A stretch of DNA of 64,000 bases from the NCBI GenBank assembly GCA_024036415.1, contig JAMWET010003062.1:514001-578000 (forward strand), written 5' to 3'. Below the pieces are notes generated by a model. That model searched no databases, was not told the DNA's origin, and was given only the letters and a program-made list of their open reading frames with translations. Both the position numbers and the translations under genes were made by a program. This DNA is from Prochilodus magdalenae. Its lineage: Eukaryota; Chordata; Actinopteri; Characiformes; Prochilodontidae. Below are positions 26,175 through 39,298 of the stretch, piece after piece (position 1 is the stretch's first letter; every line of letters starts with the position of its first letter).

Positions 26175-29100
26175 GTGTGTATTTGCCCCTGGACATCTCA
26201 AGCTAAAGTGTGTACTGAGTTTTAAGCTCTCAAAACATATAGGAGTCCACACTTCAGTGCTGTCATAACTCTGTACCCATACATGAGCTTAATGGTTGTT
26301 ACTAAATAGAACAGATTAGTTACCCAAAGGTAGAAGGGGTCATGGAAATTCCCACGTCCGCTGTTCTGAGAAAGCAAGCTGCTTCTTTAAGCTGCACAGT
26401 TCCTTTTTTTTTTCTCAGCCTCTTGACAGCTATACATTCTTTCAGACCCATAGCATTGTCTTCTCACAGTTGAAGGATTACCCGAAACATCTGTGGATTT
26501 TTTCGGATGTTGAAGACGCTTTTATTTATACCTCCTGTCTCTCATAATAATCTAAGGTGACAGTGATGGTCTAGAAGAACGTGCACTGCTGTTAAAAGCC
26601 CCTTGTTCTCTATTATGGTCTGTATCCTATATCAGTCATTTGTAAAGCCCGATTGTAGAAACTCATTTTGTTCTCTTTTTCCTCTTTTTTTTTAAAACTT
26701 AGAACGTAATGGTATTTTCAGTGGAAATTAAATACCTGAATGGTGGTCTCTGATTCTTGCCAAGTACTGTTATGATTATTAAAAATCAAAGTAGCACAAA
26801 ACACTTTACAGTGAGCTTAAGTAAAAGCAAAACTATCATGACTTAAATATTTGTACTCTGAATACTGGGAAATGTGCTCAGATGTGGCACTTACAATGTA
26901 TTACTTTCCATTTCTTGCAGTTCATGAATAATATGTCTTAGGATAACTAAATCATAAGCATACAGTTCTAAGGAATAATGCATTGCATGCCTCTCTTAGA
27001 TATACCAGAATTGCCTCACGTCCAGAACTATCTCAACTCCGTTCACTACATTGAAGAGTTGCAGAAGTTTGTGGAGGACGACAACTACAAGTGAGTGTTT
27101 GGTGGAGTCGTGCTCTGTTCTCGTTCTTGTGCATGTGTGTGTAATATGGTAAACCTGCATCTGCTTTATGTTCAGGTTGTCTTTAAAAATTGAGCCAGCT
27201 ACCAGCACCCCCCGTTCAACTGCCTCTAGAGAAGACCTTGTAGGTAAGGGAAAAGGCCTTGATCCATTTCTAAATAACTCTATAAATATATGCAGGCTAA
27301 TTATACAGAAGTAAACAGGCAGCTTATCTTACTTGTACATGTTGGTGTGTTATGGTTTAGGTCCTGATGTCTCCGGTTCGCCGTTGTGTGGTCGCCGTGG
27401 CAATGCGGCTGAGGGTGCTCTTCCCAAAGTCCCACCCACTCCGCCTTCGCCTCGCAACCTCCTCCCCTATGGGCACAGAAAGTGTCACAGCTTAGGCTAC
27501 AAGTGGGTGTCCTTCACTAGTGCACTTTTTGCTACACCCACACAAATTATATTCACTCATGCATGTTCAGTGCTACAGTTGTTGTTACATGCTACATAGT
27601 TAGTACATGCTGTTGGTTAGTTGGCTTAATCTCCTTTTACTTATCCTTTCCAGTAAGTCAGTTCTGCCTCTTTTTGTAATGATCCCTTTAGGCTATTTTG
27701 TGTCACAGTAGATTAATGTATCATGTACCTTAACATGGTCTATGTTTTGAGAACTACTACACTTTTATTTTGAAAAATGTATTATTAATATTATAAATAG
27801 ACTTTATATTACTACAGATTTTCTCAGAATCAATGAAGTCTTTATACTCGTTCTCTATTCTGTAGTTTCATTCATAAGATGAACACAGTGGAGTTTAAGA
27901 GCGCTACCTTCCCCAACGCTGGGTCCAGACACCTGCTGGATGACAGCGTGCTGGAGAGCCACACGCCCACACGGGGCCAGGCTGAGAGCTCCACTCTGTC
28001 CAGCGGCATCTCATTGGGTAATGCACATGCTCTTACACACACATGCCCCCTCCAACACTTTCTCTAATGGTACTACATTTGCACAAATGGATGCACATGG
28101 TCACATGTAGGGATGCACTGATGCAGACCAATAACTAGTAGTGTCGGTAATAAACACCTTTTGGCTGATACTGACATTGAAAATGAATGATTAGTCCATA
28201 TATAAACTAATTATTCAAAATGACCATCTTTGGTTAGTTATGAGAAAGCTAAGTCAGACAGTGATTGTAACTCGGTCTCCAATACAATAGAGAGCTACCT
28301 TCTTGCTTTATCTAGTGCTCACAGCGCACCACAGTGTGCCTCACCCTCTCCATATAATCAACCTCTTCCCAGATTCCTGATTGGCTAAATCAGGTGTATT
28401 ACAGTTAAGTTAGGGTCAGGACAGCTTAATGGATACAGGATGGAAGTAATCTCTGCAGGAATTTAGCTGTCCAGGACTAGTGTTGAAGACTGCTGTTGTA
28501 AACGTTTTAGTATATGCAGAACTAACACTCTAGTTTACAGTGCCTGCTAGTGGTAAGAGACTGTTTTCCATTAGGATTATTGGCTCAATAGTAAAGCAGT
28601 GGCCATCATGCCTCGATGGAGAATTAAACCCTAGTCTTACACGTATGGGCCAGTGGTGTTAACCACCGTGCTATCCATCATAGTAACTTTCCCCTGCATT
28701 TGGAATTGTCTGTAACTCTTATATTGTGCCAATGATGATGACTTTTTCTGATTTATATGTGTTAAATGTATTAACCAGCCATATATATAGTATAGCCATA
28801 TATGTGTATATATATACTTTGTTGCTCCCCTTGTGGCTTTAGGAAGCAGTGAAGGTTCTGAACTGAGTGAGGAAATGTCTTGGCCTGCGTTTGAGAGGTG
28901 AGTATCTGTCTTTCTCCCACACACGTATGTGCACACATGTGCTTGTCATTCTCTTTTACTTGCATACATGCTTGACCCCAAATGGATATTTATATGGCAG
29001 ATTAGCCTAAACATATGGAATGCATACATAATAAAGTCAGCCTGTGATTCTTGTTTATAATGCTCACCTAGTGCGCACATTAGAATTTCATGCTCTTAGG

Positions 29101-30283
29101 AACAATCATGTGTGACTGCTTCTATGAGCACATAATTGCGTTTACGTATTCATGCTTAATTGTGTATTTGTGGAAACTGTGTAGTTAATTACATGTTTAC
29201 CGAAACCTTTATACGTTGTTGTAATTGCCAAAGTGTCTTCTTATGATACAGCTATGTTCTTATTGCTTTTTCTCCTAGCAACCTCTGTTTGTGAATTACT
29301 ACTGACCACAATAAGCCCCTTCAAAGTGCATGTCTCAGTGTACCAGACGACTTGAACTTATTTCTGAAGATTTCGCCAATATTCTAGGATTAGATTGGAT
29401 CACTTGGGCAAGATGCTTTCGTGGCTCGTGGTCTCTGGAATATTGCCCTTGCCTTAAACACCATATGCCTTCTACTCTTATTTACTCCATTCCTAGCCTA
29501 AAGCCACACATTGTATTAATTTTAGGAGATTCAGCTGTAATTTGCCGTATATGTAAAATAGCAAATCCAAAGATGTTTTTCTTCAATGACCCAACATGAA
29601 CAGGGAAAGGAGAAGACTGGCCCACTTCAGAGAACCCCTCTTATAATGTGTGTGTACACCGCTCATCAGAAGTCTGGAAAGACCTAAAAAGCTAAAGGAG
29701 CATGTTTTCTCTGTCGGTTTGCAATAACTTGACATACTAAAGACATTACAGGCTTATATTTGAGAAAGTGACATCATATTTGTGGTAATGTGTTCTATTC
29801 TTTAGAAGAAGACAGATTACTGGATGCTTTTAAGATTGTTGTGGTCAAACCTTTACCGTATTAACATAAACTTAGAACCTAGTTTAGCACTTGTGTAACA
29901 TTTCTGATAGCCAGACTATGTTCTGTATTGGGTCTGCTTTATTGGGTCTGCTTGAGTTGGATGTTTCCAGAATGGCGCTTCTAAGGACTGGTGAGGCAGC
30001 TTTAATATGTTGAGTTGCAAACCGACAACATGCTCCTTTATTGTGAACATTTTGGAACACTAAATGTCCCCAGGCTTTTGACAATGTGTGTGTTTGTGCA
30101 TGTGTGTGGGAGGGTTGAGACTGATCAATGCACTGCTATGACTGACACCCTACAGGACTCGTTTCTACCATTCTTTGGGCCCAGTCACGCGAGTGGCCCG
30201 CATGTCCTGCAGAGGAGGGCTTAGGCCCAGCAGGTAACAGCAGTCACCCTGAGGCGCTCTCTCTTTCCCCCCACTCTCTGTTT

Positions 30284-30314
<31 letters not shown>

Positions 30315-33300
30315 CCTCTTTCTCTCACTCTCTCTCCTTTTTTTCCCTCTTTGGGTGCCTGTCCCCCTCCTTCTTGACTGGACCACCCAGCTGCACTTTG
30401 TGTATAATGGTGTATATCGTGACTTTTGCAGTGACTCTAGAAGATGGGCTTCTCTGACGGGAGTGTACCTGTACCTAGTAGTAATTGTCTCTGCCTTCTG
30501 CTTAATCCACATCTTGCTGCAGCTGGAGCAGGCGCACTGCCTCTGCCTCTTCTATAGACCCTCTACTCAGGCAATGAATAAAGAAAGTCATTTCTCATGA
30601 CAGCTTAGTTGTACTGTCTGTATAATGTGATGTAGTGATGCAGGCACATTTGCAATTGCCTCTCCGACTCGTATATCAAATATAGCACCAAAATTCAGTA
30701 ACTTCAAATGCTCCTCAGTTGGAGAGGGCAAAAGAGTGAGAGGAATGCTACAGAAAGAGACTGATGGGGTGTGTGCGTGCTGTTTTGTGCCTTTTCAGAC
30801 AATACTGTCTTGACCAAAGAAAAGTTTGACTGATCCACCAGGTTAGGATCCTCAAAGTAATCCTAACTTTGTAAACTGCTTGTACTAAATCTTCATGTTT
30901 TTAAAGCTGAAAGACCAAAAGCGTTCATTTTTGGTAAGATTACTTTTAGATTGGGCTTGAGTGTTTTCAGGATGTTTTTTTTTTTTTTTTTTTCTTCAAT
31001 CAGATACCATAATAAAGTACTTCTAATAAGGTAGTTGTTGGTAAAAAAGCTGTGAGAGTTAAATACTTACAGTCTAGCTGGTTTGAAAGATGTGCATTCA
31101 GTATTAGGTACATTGGATTAAGTGGCGTTGTAGTGGAGTAGAGTGGGTTGTGTCCCATGTCAGAACTTCTGTAAGTAAAATATGATTTCAAGTTTTGAGT
31201 CCCCACTCCTCTTCTGTCTTAACAGCAGTTTGGGAAGCACTGTGACAGCGGAATCACATCTGAGGATACTGAGGCTAACAGGGCTAATGAATCAGAGGTC
31301 TCATGTTTCAAGTTTAAGTATCTTTGGCTGCTTGAGTCGTAGGTGACTGTTTTCTGAAGCCAGAGGGAAGATTTCTGAAGATGTTAAATGTAACATGATG
31401 CACTTGGTGAGGAAGGAGGAAATGTTAGAAAAGTGTTTGGGATTACTTGGATTGTGAGAACCATTACATTAAACCAGTTTTGAACAATGAAGGTGTTTTC
31501 GTGACCTATGTACAAATATTGCACCAGCTAAAACTGGCAACGAGGTAGTGGAAATTAATAACTTGAATGGACATAGGGGTGGTGTCTGACTTTTGCACAG
31601 TACTGTAGATTTCTACTTGCATGTATATAATACATATGAGACGTGCTCATATTATAGATATGTCCTAAATGTCCATGACTAGCTGGTGTGGATGTGTGCT
31701 TTGTGTTCTTTATAGAATAACACAGGTAATGACCAGCTTTCCCTACGTCACCTTAAAGAATAACAATGTGTATGATGGTAATATTAGAGCTGTACCTGCT
31801 GTTCAGATCTCACTTGTGGTGTTTTCTTGCTTGCTCTCTCGCCAGATCAAAGCTCTGCGGTGTGGGTCCTGCCTCATTCTCCCTCTTATTACACTTCCTC
31901 TGTGTATTAGCTTGTGTGTCTGCTTTAATTGATGAGTAGAGTGCTAATGGTCTTAATCTAGCTTTGTGATGTGAGCAACTTGCTGTCATTCATGCCAAAC
32001 TCTGTTGCTGATGAATTTATAAAGCTTTATAGAGTGTACATAATGAGTCTGGGGTGGATGACAGCTTGATCCATAATGGAGTTTGATACATCCAATGTAT
32101 ACTTTGTGTGTGTTTGTGCTGTGAGTGTTTAACACCTTTGTATGTTTGTGTGTTTGTTTGTTTCTGCAGCTCAGCAGAGTCAGAGGAGTTGGCAGTCCAC
32201 CTGTATCCCGGAGCAGTGACTGTTCAGGGAGTGTTACGCAGGAAAACCCTCCTCAAGGAGGGCAAGAAACCCACAGTACGCACTTAATTTCTTTATCTTC
32301 TACCACCTCCTTTCAACATGACATGTTGCATGACAGTACCATAGATGTACAATAAGACAGTAAGGATTTTATTAACAATCTCCAGATTGTATAAACTTCT
32401 TAAAACATATTTAAAATACATTTTTCACCGTATGGCCGTGTTATTGCATTTAGCTGTGTCAGTCACACACATTCACACACAATCAAGCATGTAGCCATAC
32501 AGTCCCTAAGGAAAGTATGCCTGGCACAGTGCTGAGTATTGGTGGAAAGGGAGTTGATCAGTCACATAATGTGACAATGCCAAGGTGTTTATTCTTTAAC
32601 TCCTGGCCATTGTGCAGCTAGTCTGCCTTTGGGAAAACAAAAAAACAACATGACAAAATATTTAAACAAATCTGTACATACTAATTATAGTAATACTTAG
32701 CTTCATAAGATGGCCACCTCCTCCGCTGTGTGGTTAGCTATAGAGCAAGATATTGTTGGTGCCTCTCTCCCCTCTTTGCTTTAACGGTAGGTAGAATGTT
32801 GTGCTGCTGTGAAAGACAATCCCATGATTGCAAATTCACTTATAATCTGATACCAAAACAGGAAAGCGCCCACGCTCCCTAAAATTAGCCTTCCTGGCAC
32901 TCATTGCTTTCAGCCATGCTTGGCCTGTACGATATATTGTAGATAGTTTTGCTTCATTTTCTCAACTTTAAATTTTAATTGCCTTTACCTCATTTTATCA
33001 ATATTTACAAAAACACTTCTGTTAAGACTAACAGTGGCATTTCTGAAGCATACCAGCCCCCAGAGAACTTCAGTTTTGTTATGATTTCAGCTCTAAATAG
33101 CAGAGGTCTGGTGTCAAGGTTTACACACCAGTTTAAAAAATCATGAGCCCCATCTACCCAGAACCTGAAAGAGTTATGGGAAAAGCGTTTGGAAATGGGG
33201 ATGTCTGATGACTTCTCGACAAAAGCTTTCCATAGTATTTAGTCTTAAATTCAAATGACCTGCTAATCTAGTACAAAGTAAAACATGGACCACACTACTC

Positions 33301-35209
33301 AAATAGTTACACACCTCACTCTCAGGAAAAAAGGGGTGCCAAACTTCCTGTCACTGAGGCGTTACCTGCAAGGGTATGTCTTGGTACCTATAGTTGGGAA
33401 ACATATTTGTACCATATTTCACTGGAATGAGACTCTACACTTCCTGTCTTCAGCCCTTTTATTTTATTGTTTAGGTTTTACGAAACTGGGTGTGAAAAGG
33501 GAAAAAAACACAACCACTGATGTACCTTGAGGATGCATTTGCACTGTTTCTATCTTGAAGGACAAATATGTACTTGCACAGTGCCCTTTTTTCCTTACAG
33601 TGTATATGGTTGGTGACTATGCTGTGCTACACCAATAAGAGTCCTTGGGCAAGACTCCTAACACTACATTGGCCTACTTGTAATATGATTAACCTTGTAA
33701 GTTAAGCATCAGCTAAATGCTGTAAATGTATTCATATTCAGGTCCATTTACTCTGGTTTTGGTTTCTTGATCGACAAATCTTCAGATAAGAAATGGTGGC
33801 AATCGAGTAGGCAGCTCTGTCAATGTACATTATGTCGTAGCCCTCAGTAGTGTGTACACATAGAACACTTTATTATTACAGTTGCTCCAGTGGCAGTGTC
33901 GAAGCTCAGCGAGAGAGTGAGGCCAGTTATGCTCTCTTTATCTGCTGATTATAGGGGAAATAAATATTGAATACTAATTTTTATGTGAGGTTATTTGCTG
34001 TTGCATTAACATAAACATGTTTTGGGTAAATTACACAGCAGAGAAAAGTCGTTAAGACATAATTTCACTTTTCATGTAGTCATCACAGTAGTTTATTTCC
34101 TCATCATATCTTTAGGCATATCCTACTACCACAGCACATCATTCTGAAATTCATTCCGAAATCTATTATCCCACGCAGATCACTCATAAACGTTCCAGAA
34201 GCCCTGTAGCAACATTACTTCATTACATCCAGAAACTTCTCATACAAATGTAACTTTTGTGTTAACTTTTTTGTTAAATTTAACATTGTTTTCCTGGCCT
34301 TATTTTTACTTTTACCTCCATTCCTCCTTTTCTCATTTGCTTGTTCCATCTCTTTCTACCTGCATGATCTGCGTATCTCTTTACTCTTCATCATCATCAT
34401 CATCATCATCTTTATTCTGTACTCACTCTAAATATTCTGTTCTACGTCCTCTCCAGGTACATTCTTCATTTCCCCCCGCTCATCTTCATTGTGCAGTGTC
34501 TTCTTTTCTAAAGCGTTTCTTTCACTCTGACTCTTCTGTTTATCTCTCGGCTTGTCATCACTCTGCCTATTTCAGGCACTGCTGACTGGTTGTGTATTTC
34601 ATATATCTTGTCATCAGCGTTCTGTGTCTTGATTATTTTTCTTCCTGCATCTCTCTTGATTGTTTTTTTTTTTTTCACTCTCAGTTTTTCTGTCACTGCT
34701 GAGTTGGGCCTTTTCCCTTTCACAGACCACTCCCCCCCTCGCCATCCTAGTGTAGTGACTGTGTGCGAGTGGAGTGTAAAAGAGCCAGAGCAGTAAAAGA
34801 CTGAATCAGTAAAAGATTGAAGCAGAGGGACCGTTTTACAACCACGTCTCTTTTGCATTCTCTCTTTTCCACTTATTCCACCAATCATATTCTTTTTCAT
34901 ACCTGACTTCCTGGCCTTTTGTACTTTAATAAAAGGAGCTCTTCTCACTCTATATGGCTGAAAAACAGTCAGGGTGATGGTTATGATGATGAAGGGTCAA
35001 AAAATGTACGCATAGTCATGCCTGTGGTCAGCTGCAGGTATGAAAAGTGACGGGTACTCTTTGCTTTATAGCCCCTATTGCTGTTAGTGAAGCACTATGT
35101 GCTATACTATCACTGTGATGGAACACATTCCACCGCCATCACATGAAGTTATTTGATCTTCAACATTAACTTAAAGACATCCTTTACTTTTTATCGCCAG
35201 GAACGCAAA

Positions 35210-35258
<49 letters not shown>

Positions 35259-38139
35259 CTCTCTCTCTCGCTCTCATGCTCACTTTATGAGATTTTTATA
35301 GGACTGACTTAATGTGTTCTCTCTTTAGGACCCGGTGCCCCTTTTAAAGTTAAGTTTTATTTGCTAGCAAGCCATAGCCTGGAAAGACCTCAAACAACTT
35401 CCTCTCTGCTGCCGTTTGTGTGGGAGTTAGGGCGGCACAATTAGTTGTATTTTTATCAGTATCATGATATTCCATCATTTGGAATACAATGACAGAATGG
35501 ATCATATTTCATTAAGCATACAGAGCAGCATAGTTAGACTTTGCAAATCTTGAGCTATTTTGGCTGGTTTTGAATATCTTTGATTTTGCCTGTATGTACC
35601 ACATTAAACAGCAGCCACTCCACCCTCCACAAAGCAAGCTAGAGACCCCTCTGTCTCTGTCTTTCTGTCTCCTTCTCTCTTCTCCTGCCCTTATCTCAGT
35701 TGGACCATTCTTAGTATATTCAGTCTGTGGACCAGAGTCAGCAGATTTAGACCATTTTTCAAACAATAAAGCATTTATGAAGATATTAAGTCAGATGCCA
35801 CATCAGCCTCATAACATTTTGCATACTTTGATGTACTTGTAAAAATGATGCCTATCACAATTTTTACTTGGTTTATCAGTGCCAAACAAAAACTAACACA
35901 ACATTTAAAGTTAGCATTGTAACGGTAGTTAATGGTAGTCCTTTTTTTTTTTTCGTGTTTTGTTTTTTTTACATTAATATGTACGAAGTGATGTCAATGC
36001 TGTGGGGTCTTGAATCAGCCGCATGTTATATCAAATCAAAAATGTGTCACATTGACTGGAATGTAGTGTTAGGAGCTTCCTTTGTTAGGAACAAATCCTT
36101 GTTCTTCATGATGTCTACCGGAGGGTAAACTTAATTATCCAGTAGTCTCCAGAATTCTAGAAAGAAGAACTACAAAGCACACAGCTCAAAAGTCATTAAC
36201 CACTGACCTGTAAAAGCATGATTGCTATACTGATTTCCAGTGTTGTGTGTAAAATGTATTAAGCTGTAAAGGCTACCATCACAACAAACCCACATCACCT
36301 TAAGGACCTCTTTAAGAAATTAAATATATGTTGTATTGTTTTGGTAAGCCTGTATTGAAAACAGTGTTTAGGGAATGTTGACTGTTCTTACACTTATGCA
36401 AACAATATACTTGCAGTTGTGCTGTCAAGTAGCTGCTAGAATTTATATTAGTTATTTTTATTTTGAATTCCTCTCCTGGTTTATAGTTTTGCTCAGAAGA
36501 GACATCACTTGGTCTTTGTCTTGTCTCATTGACGCTAATCAGTGATGCACTGTTTTAATCATTGTTTATAGGCTTCTCATATCATCAATGCAATACTCAG
36601 ATTGAGCATCATCAGTTCATGTCAATATTGTGCAGACCTGGTGTACATCTATGTTCTGTCCTTGTGGGAGAATCAAGACAAACATTTTCCCCTAATCTGT
36701 GATCTTTTTATGAAAACTAATTCTCTCTCTTTTTCTCTTATCTCTCTCTCCGTTGCGTACTCTCTCTCTCTTTTTCTCTAGGTGGCTGCATGGACAAAAT
36801 ACTGGGTAGCCCTGTGTGGTACTCAGCTGTACTATTACACTGCCAAATCTCTCAAAGCCACAGAGAGGAAGCATGTGAGTGTCTTGCAGAAAGTCTCAAT
36901 TATTAGTTAGTGATACTGAACACGCTTGGTTCTGCCTTAGGTCAGGCTCTGAGGCTGCTGTGCTGAAGTGCTTTGGGATTCCATTGTTTGTGCGGTTGAG
37001 AGAGAGCTAGAAGAGAACTCTGGATAGCTTGGCCTGCCGCTCAGAGAAAGAGACGTGTAATTTCACAGGAGCCTGAGGAAGAAAGCAAACCTTTAGAAAG
37101 AAAGAATGCAAACAAGCAGTTTCCTAATGACAGGGTAATCAGCCCGTGCAGTGCGTGATGGCAGCTGCTTACACTTATTGGATAATGTCCTGTATGACAT
37201 CATCAGTCCTGCACCAGCTGTCACTCACTCATGAAGCTAAAAGGAACCACATGCGGCGAGCACACCACGTATACTTGTACGCCAACCCACATGGAAATTA
37301 CACAAAGGCATGCAGAATAACGTGGGTCGGTGGAATGAAGGGCTATTTACACCAAGTACAATTAATTTGGACCAAAAAAAAAATTTTTTAACACGTGTTA
37401 GAGGAAGAAGAAATGGGTTCCTTAGTAAATAGTAGTGATTAATTTATTATTTTTCTTTTCATCACTGCACTAAACTACGCCTTTCACCCCATTCTTTTCA
37501 AGACCCTGCTTCTGCTGTTTGCTGCTCCCATTAAAAAGGCCGCTCATTAGCAGGGGAAGCTAATAGTTTGAGTTCTTTGTGGGCATAAATGGGCTTGTAT
37601 GCACCTAGATTAACTTAAAAACAAAAAAACTATCACTATAGGGTCCTGATCATCGCTGTCTGTCTTTTCAGCTATGGCCTGCCCCATATTTTCTTCAACC
37701 TCTGTATTTTTTATGGTTTTCGCATTGCTTGTTTGCATACGTTTCTTCCACCATCCTGCAGCCACGGGTCTCCGATCAGTGGGCCTGATTTTGACACTTC
37801 TGCGCAATGCAGGAAATACAGCAGGCTTCCATTAAAATTTACCCACCGTAGTCCTTCAGTTTCAGACGTAGTATGAAGTGAGCATTAATACATGCTTGTT
37901 TGTGCGACTGTAAACATCGTACTTGTTTGAATAGACCTTAATTCATGGTGTGTGACTTCACCATTAATAATACCATCTCACCAGTCTCACCATTTTGGAA
38001 GGCTGCACCATTACTGCAGCTAGAACCCTGCAGCTGGATTAAGACCAAGTAAAATAGAACAGATTGAAAAAGAGCATTACATATGTTGCCACTACAGCAA
38101 CAAATTAAATAATATATAGTACTTCGTTTTGAATTTGTT

Positions 38140-38189
<50 letters not shown>

Positions 38190-38952
38190 TGTGTGTGTGT
38201 GTGTCTGTCTTTGCGTGTGTGTCTGTGTGTCTGTCTTTGCGTGTGTCTGTGTGCGCATGCATGCATGTAAAGATATTCATCCTTGTCTTTGGTTCTCTGT
38301 TGTTGGCTCAGTTTAAGTCCACCTGCGGTAAGTGTGTATCCGTGGTGGGGTTGATGGCGATGATGGCGGATGACCCAGAGCATCCTGATGTCTTCCTGCT
38401 GACTGACTCTGAGCACGGTGAGCAAGGACCGACCTCTGCACTGCCGGCCAAAACTTTGGACTTAAAGTATTAACTTGCAGTATATCATCAACTATTTACA
38501 TGTTGTTATTGATATATGCCCATATTTTATTATTGGTTCATGACTTTATGATGTTAGCAGGCGCTTAATCTTAGCCATAACTTTAACCCTAAACCAAACT
38601 TTACTACCTGCTTAATCCTGATCTTAAAACTAACATTAACCTTAACCAACTAGATGTGCAGACACACACATGTACACACTGTGTATGTGGTGTGCGTTCT
38701 CTGTCTCACCTGCTCTGATCTGAGATAATTACAGTGTGTACAGTGTGTAAGTGTCTGAAAGAGAGAACATTTGAAAAGGATTAGAAGTGAGAGATTCTGC
38801 ACCTGCAGGATGTTGGAGGAGTATTGGAGGGGTAAAAAGAGAAAAGAGAAATGGACTAATAAGGAGGGGAGTGTAGTGGGAGTAGGGAAAGTCAGGAAAA
38901 CTCATTGGCAAAGAGTAGCACATGAAGAACAGTGTTTGGAATTGTGTATAAC

Positions 38953-39033
<81 letters not shown>

Positions 39034-39248
39034 GCAGGAAACTCCTATAAATTCCAGGCAGGGAACAGAATGAATGCGCTGCTGTGGTTCAAACACCTAA
39101 GTGCAGCATGTCAAAGCAACAGACAACAGGTAAGAGTATGCCTTCTCTGCAATATTCTACGGCACTTGTATTATATATATATGTATGTGTGTGTATGTGT
39201 ATGTATGTGTATATATATATATTTATATATATATATACATAAATATAA

Positions 39249-39298
<50 letters not shown>

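Larger units (their letters stand above)
32276..36781 (+). other. ralgps2 intron between PH-domain exons
   Basis: A 4.5-kb intron without coding signal. It holds a SINE fragment (33610-33730), a CAT microsatellite (34388-34410), a long TC tract (35214-35275) and poly-T runs near 35940. Confidence 0.8.

Noticed and set aside
34508..34948. 146-codon minus-strand frame inside a ralgps2 intron
   Set aside because: A Lys/Arg-rich translation of a pyrimidine-rich intron stretch; no similarity recognised.
35426..35560. Sequence tagggcggcacaattagttg resembling another hAT end
   Set aside because: Only one end is seen, with no partner or target duplication; too weak to list.
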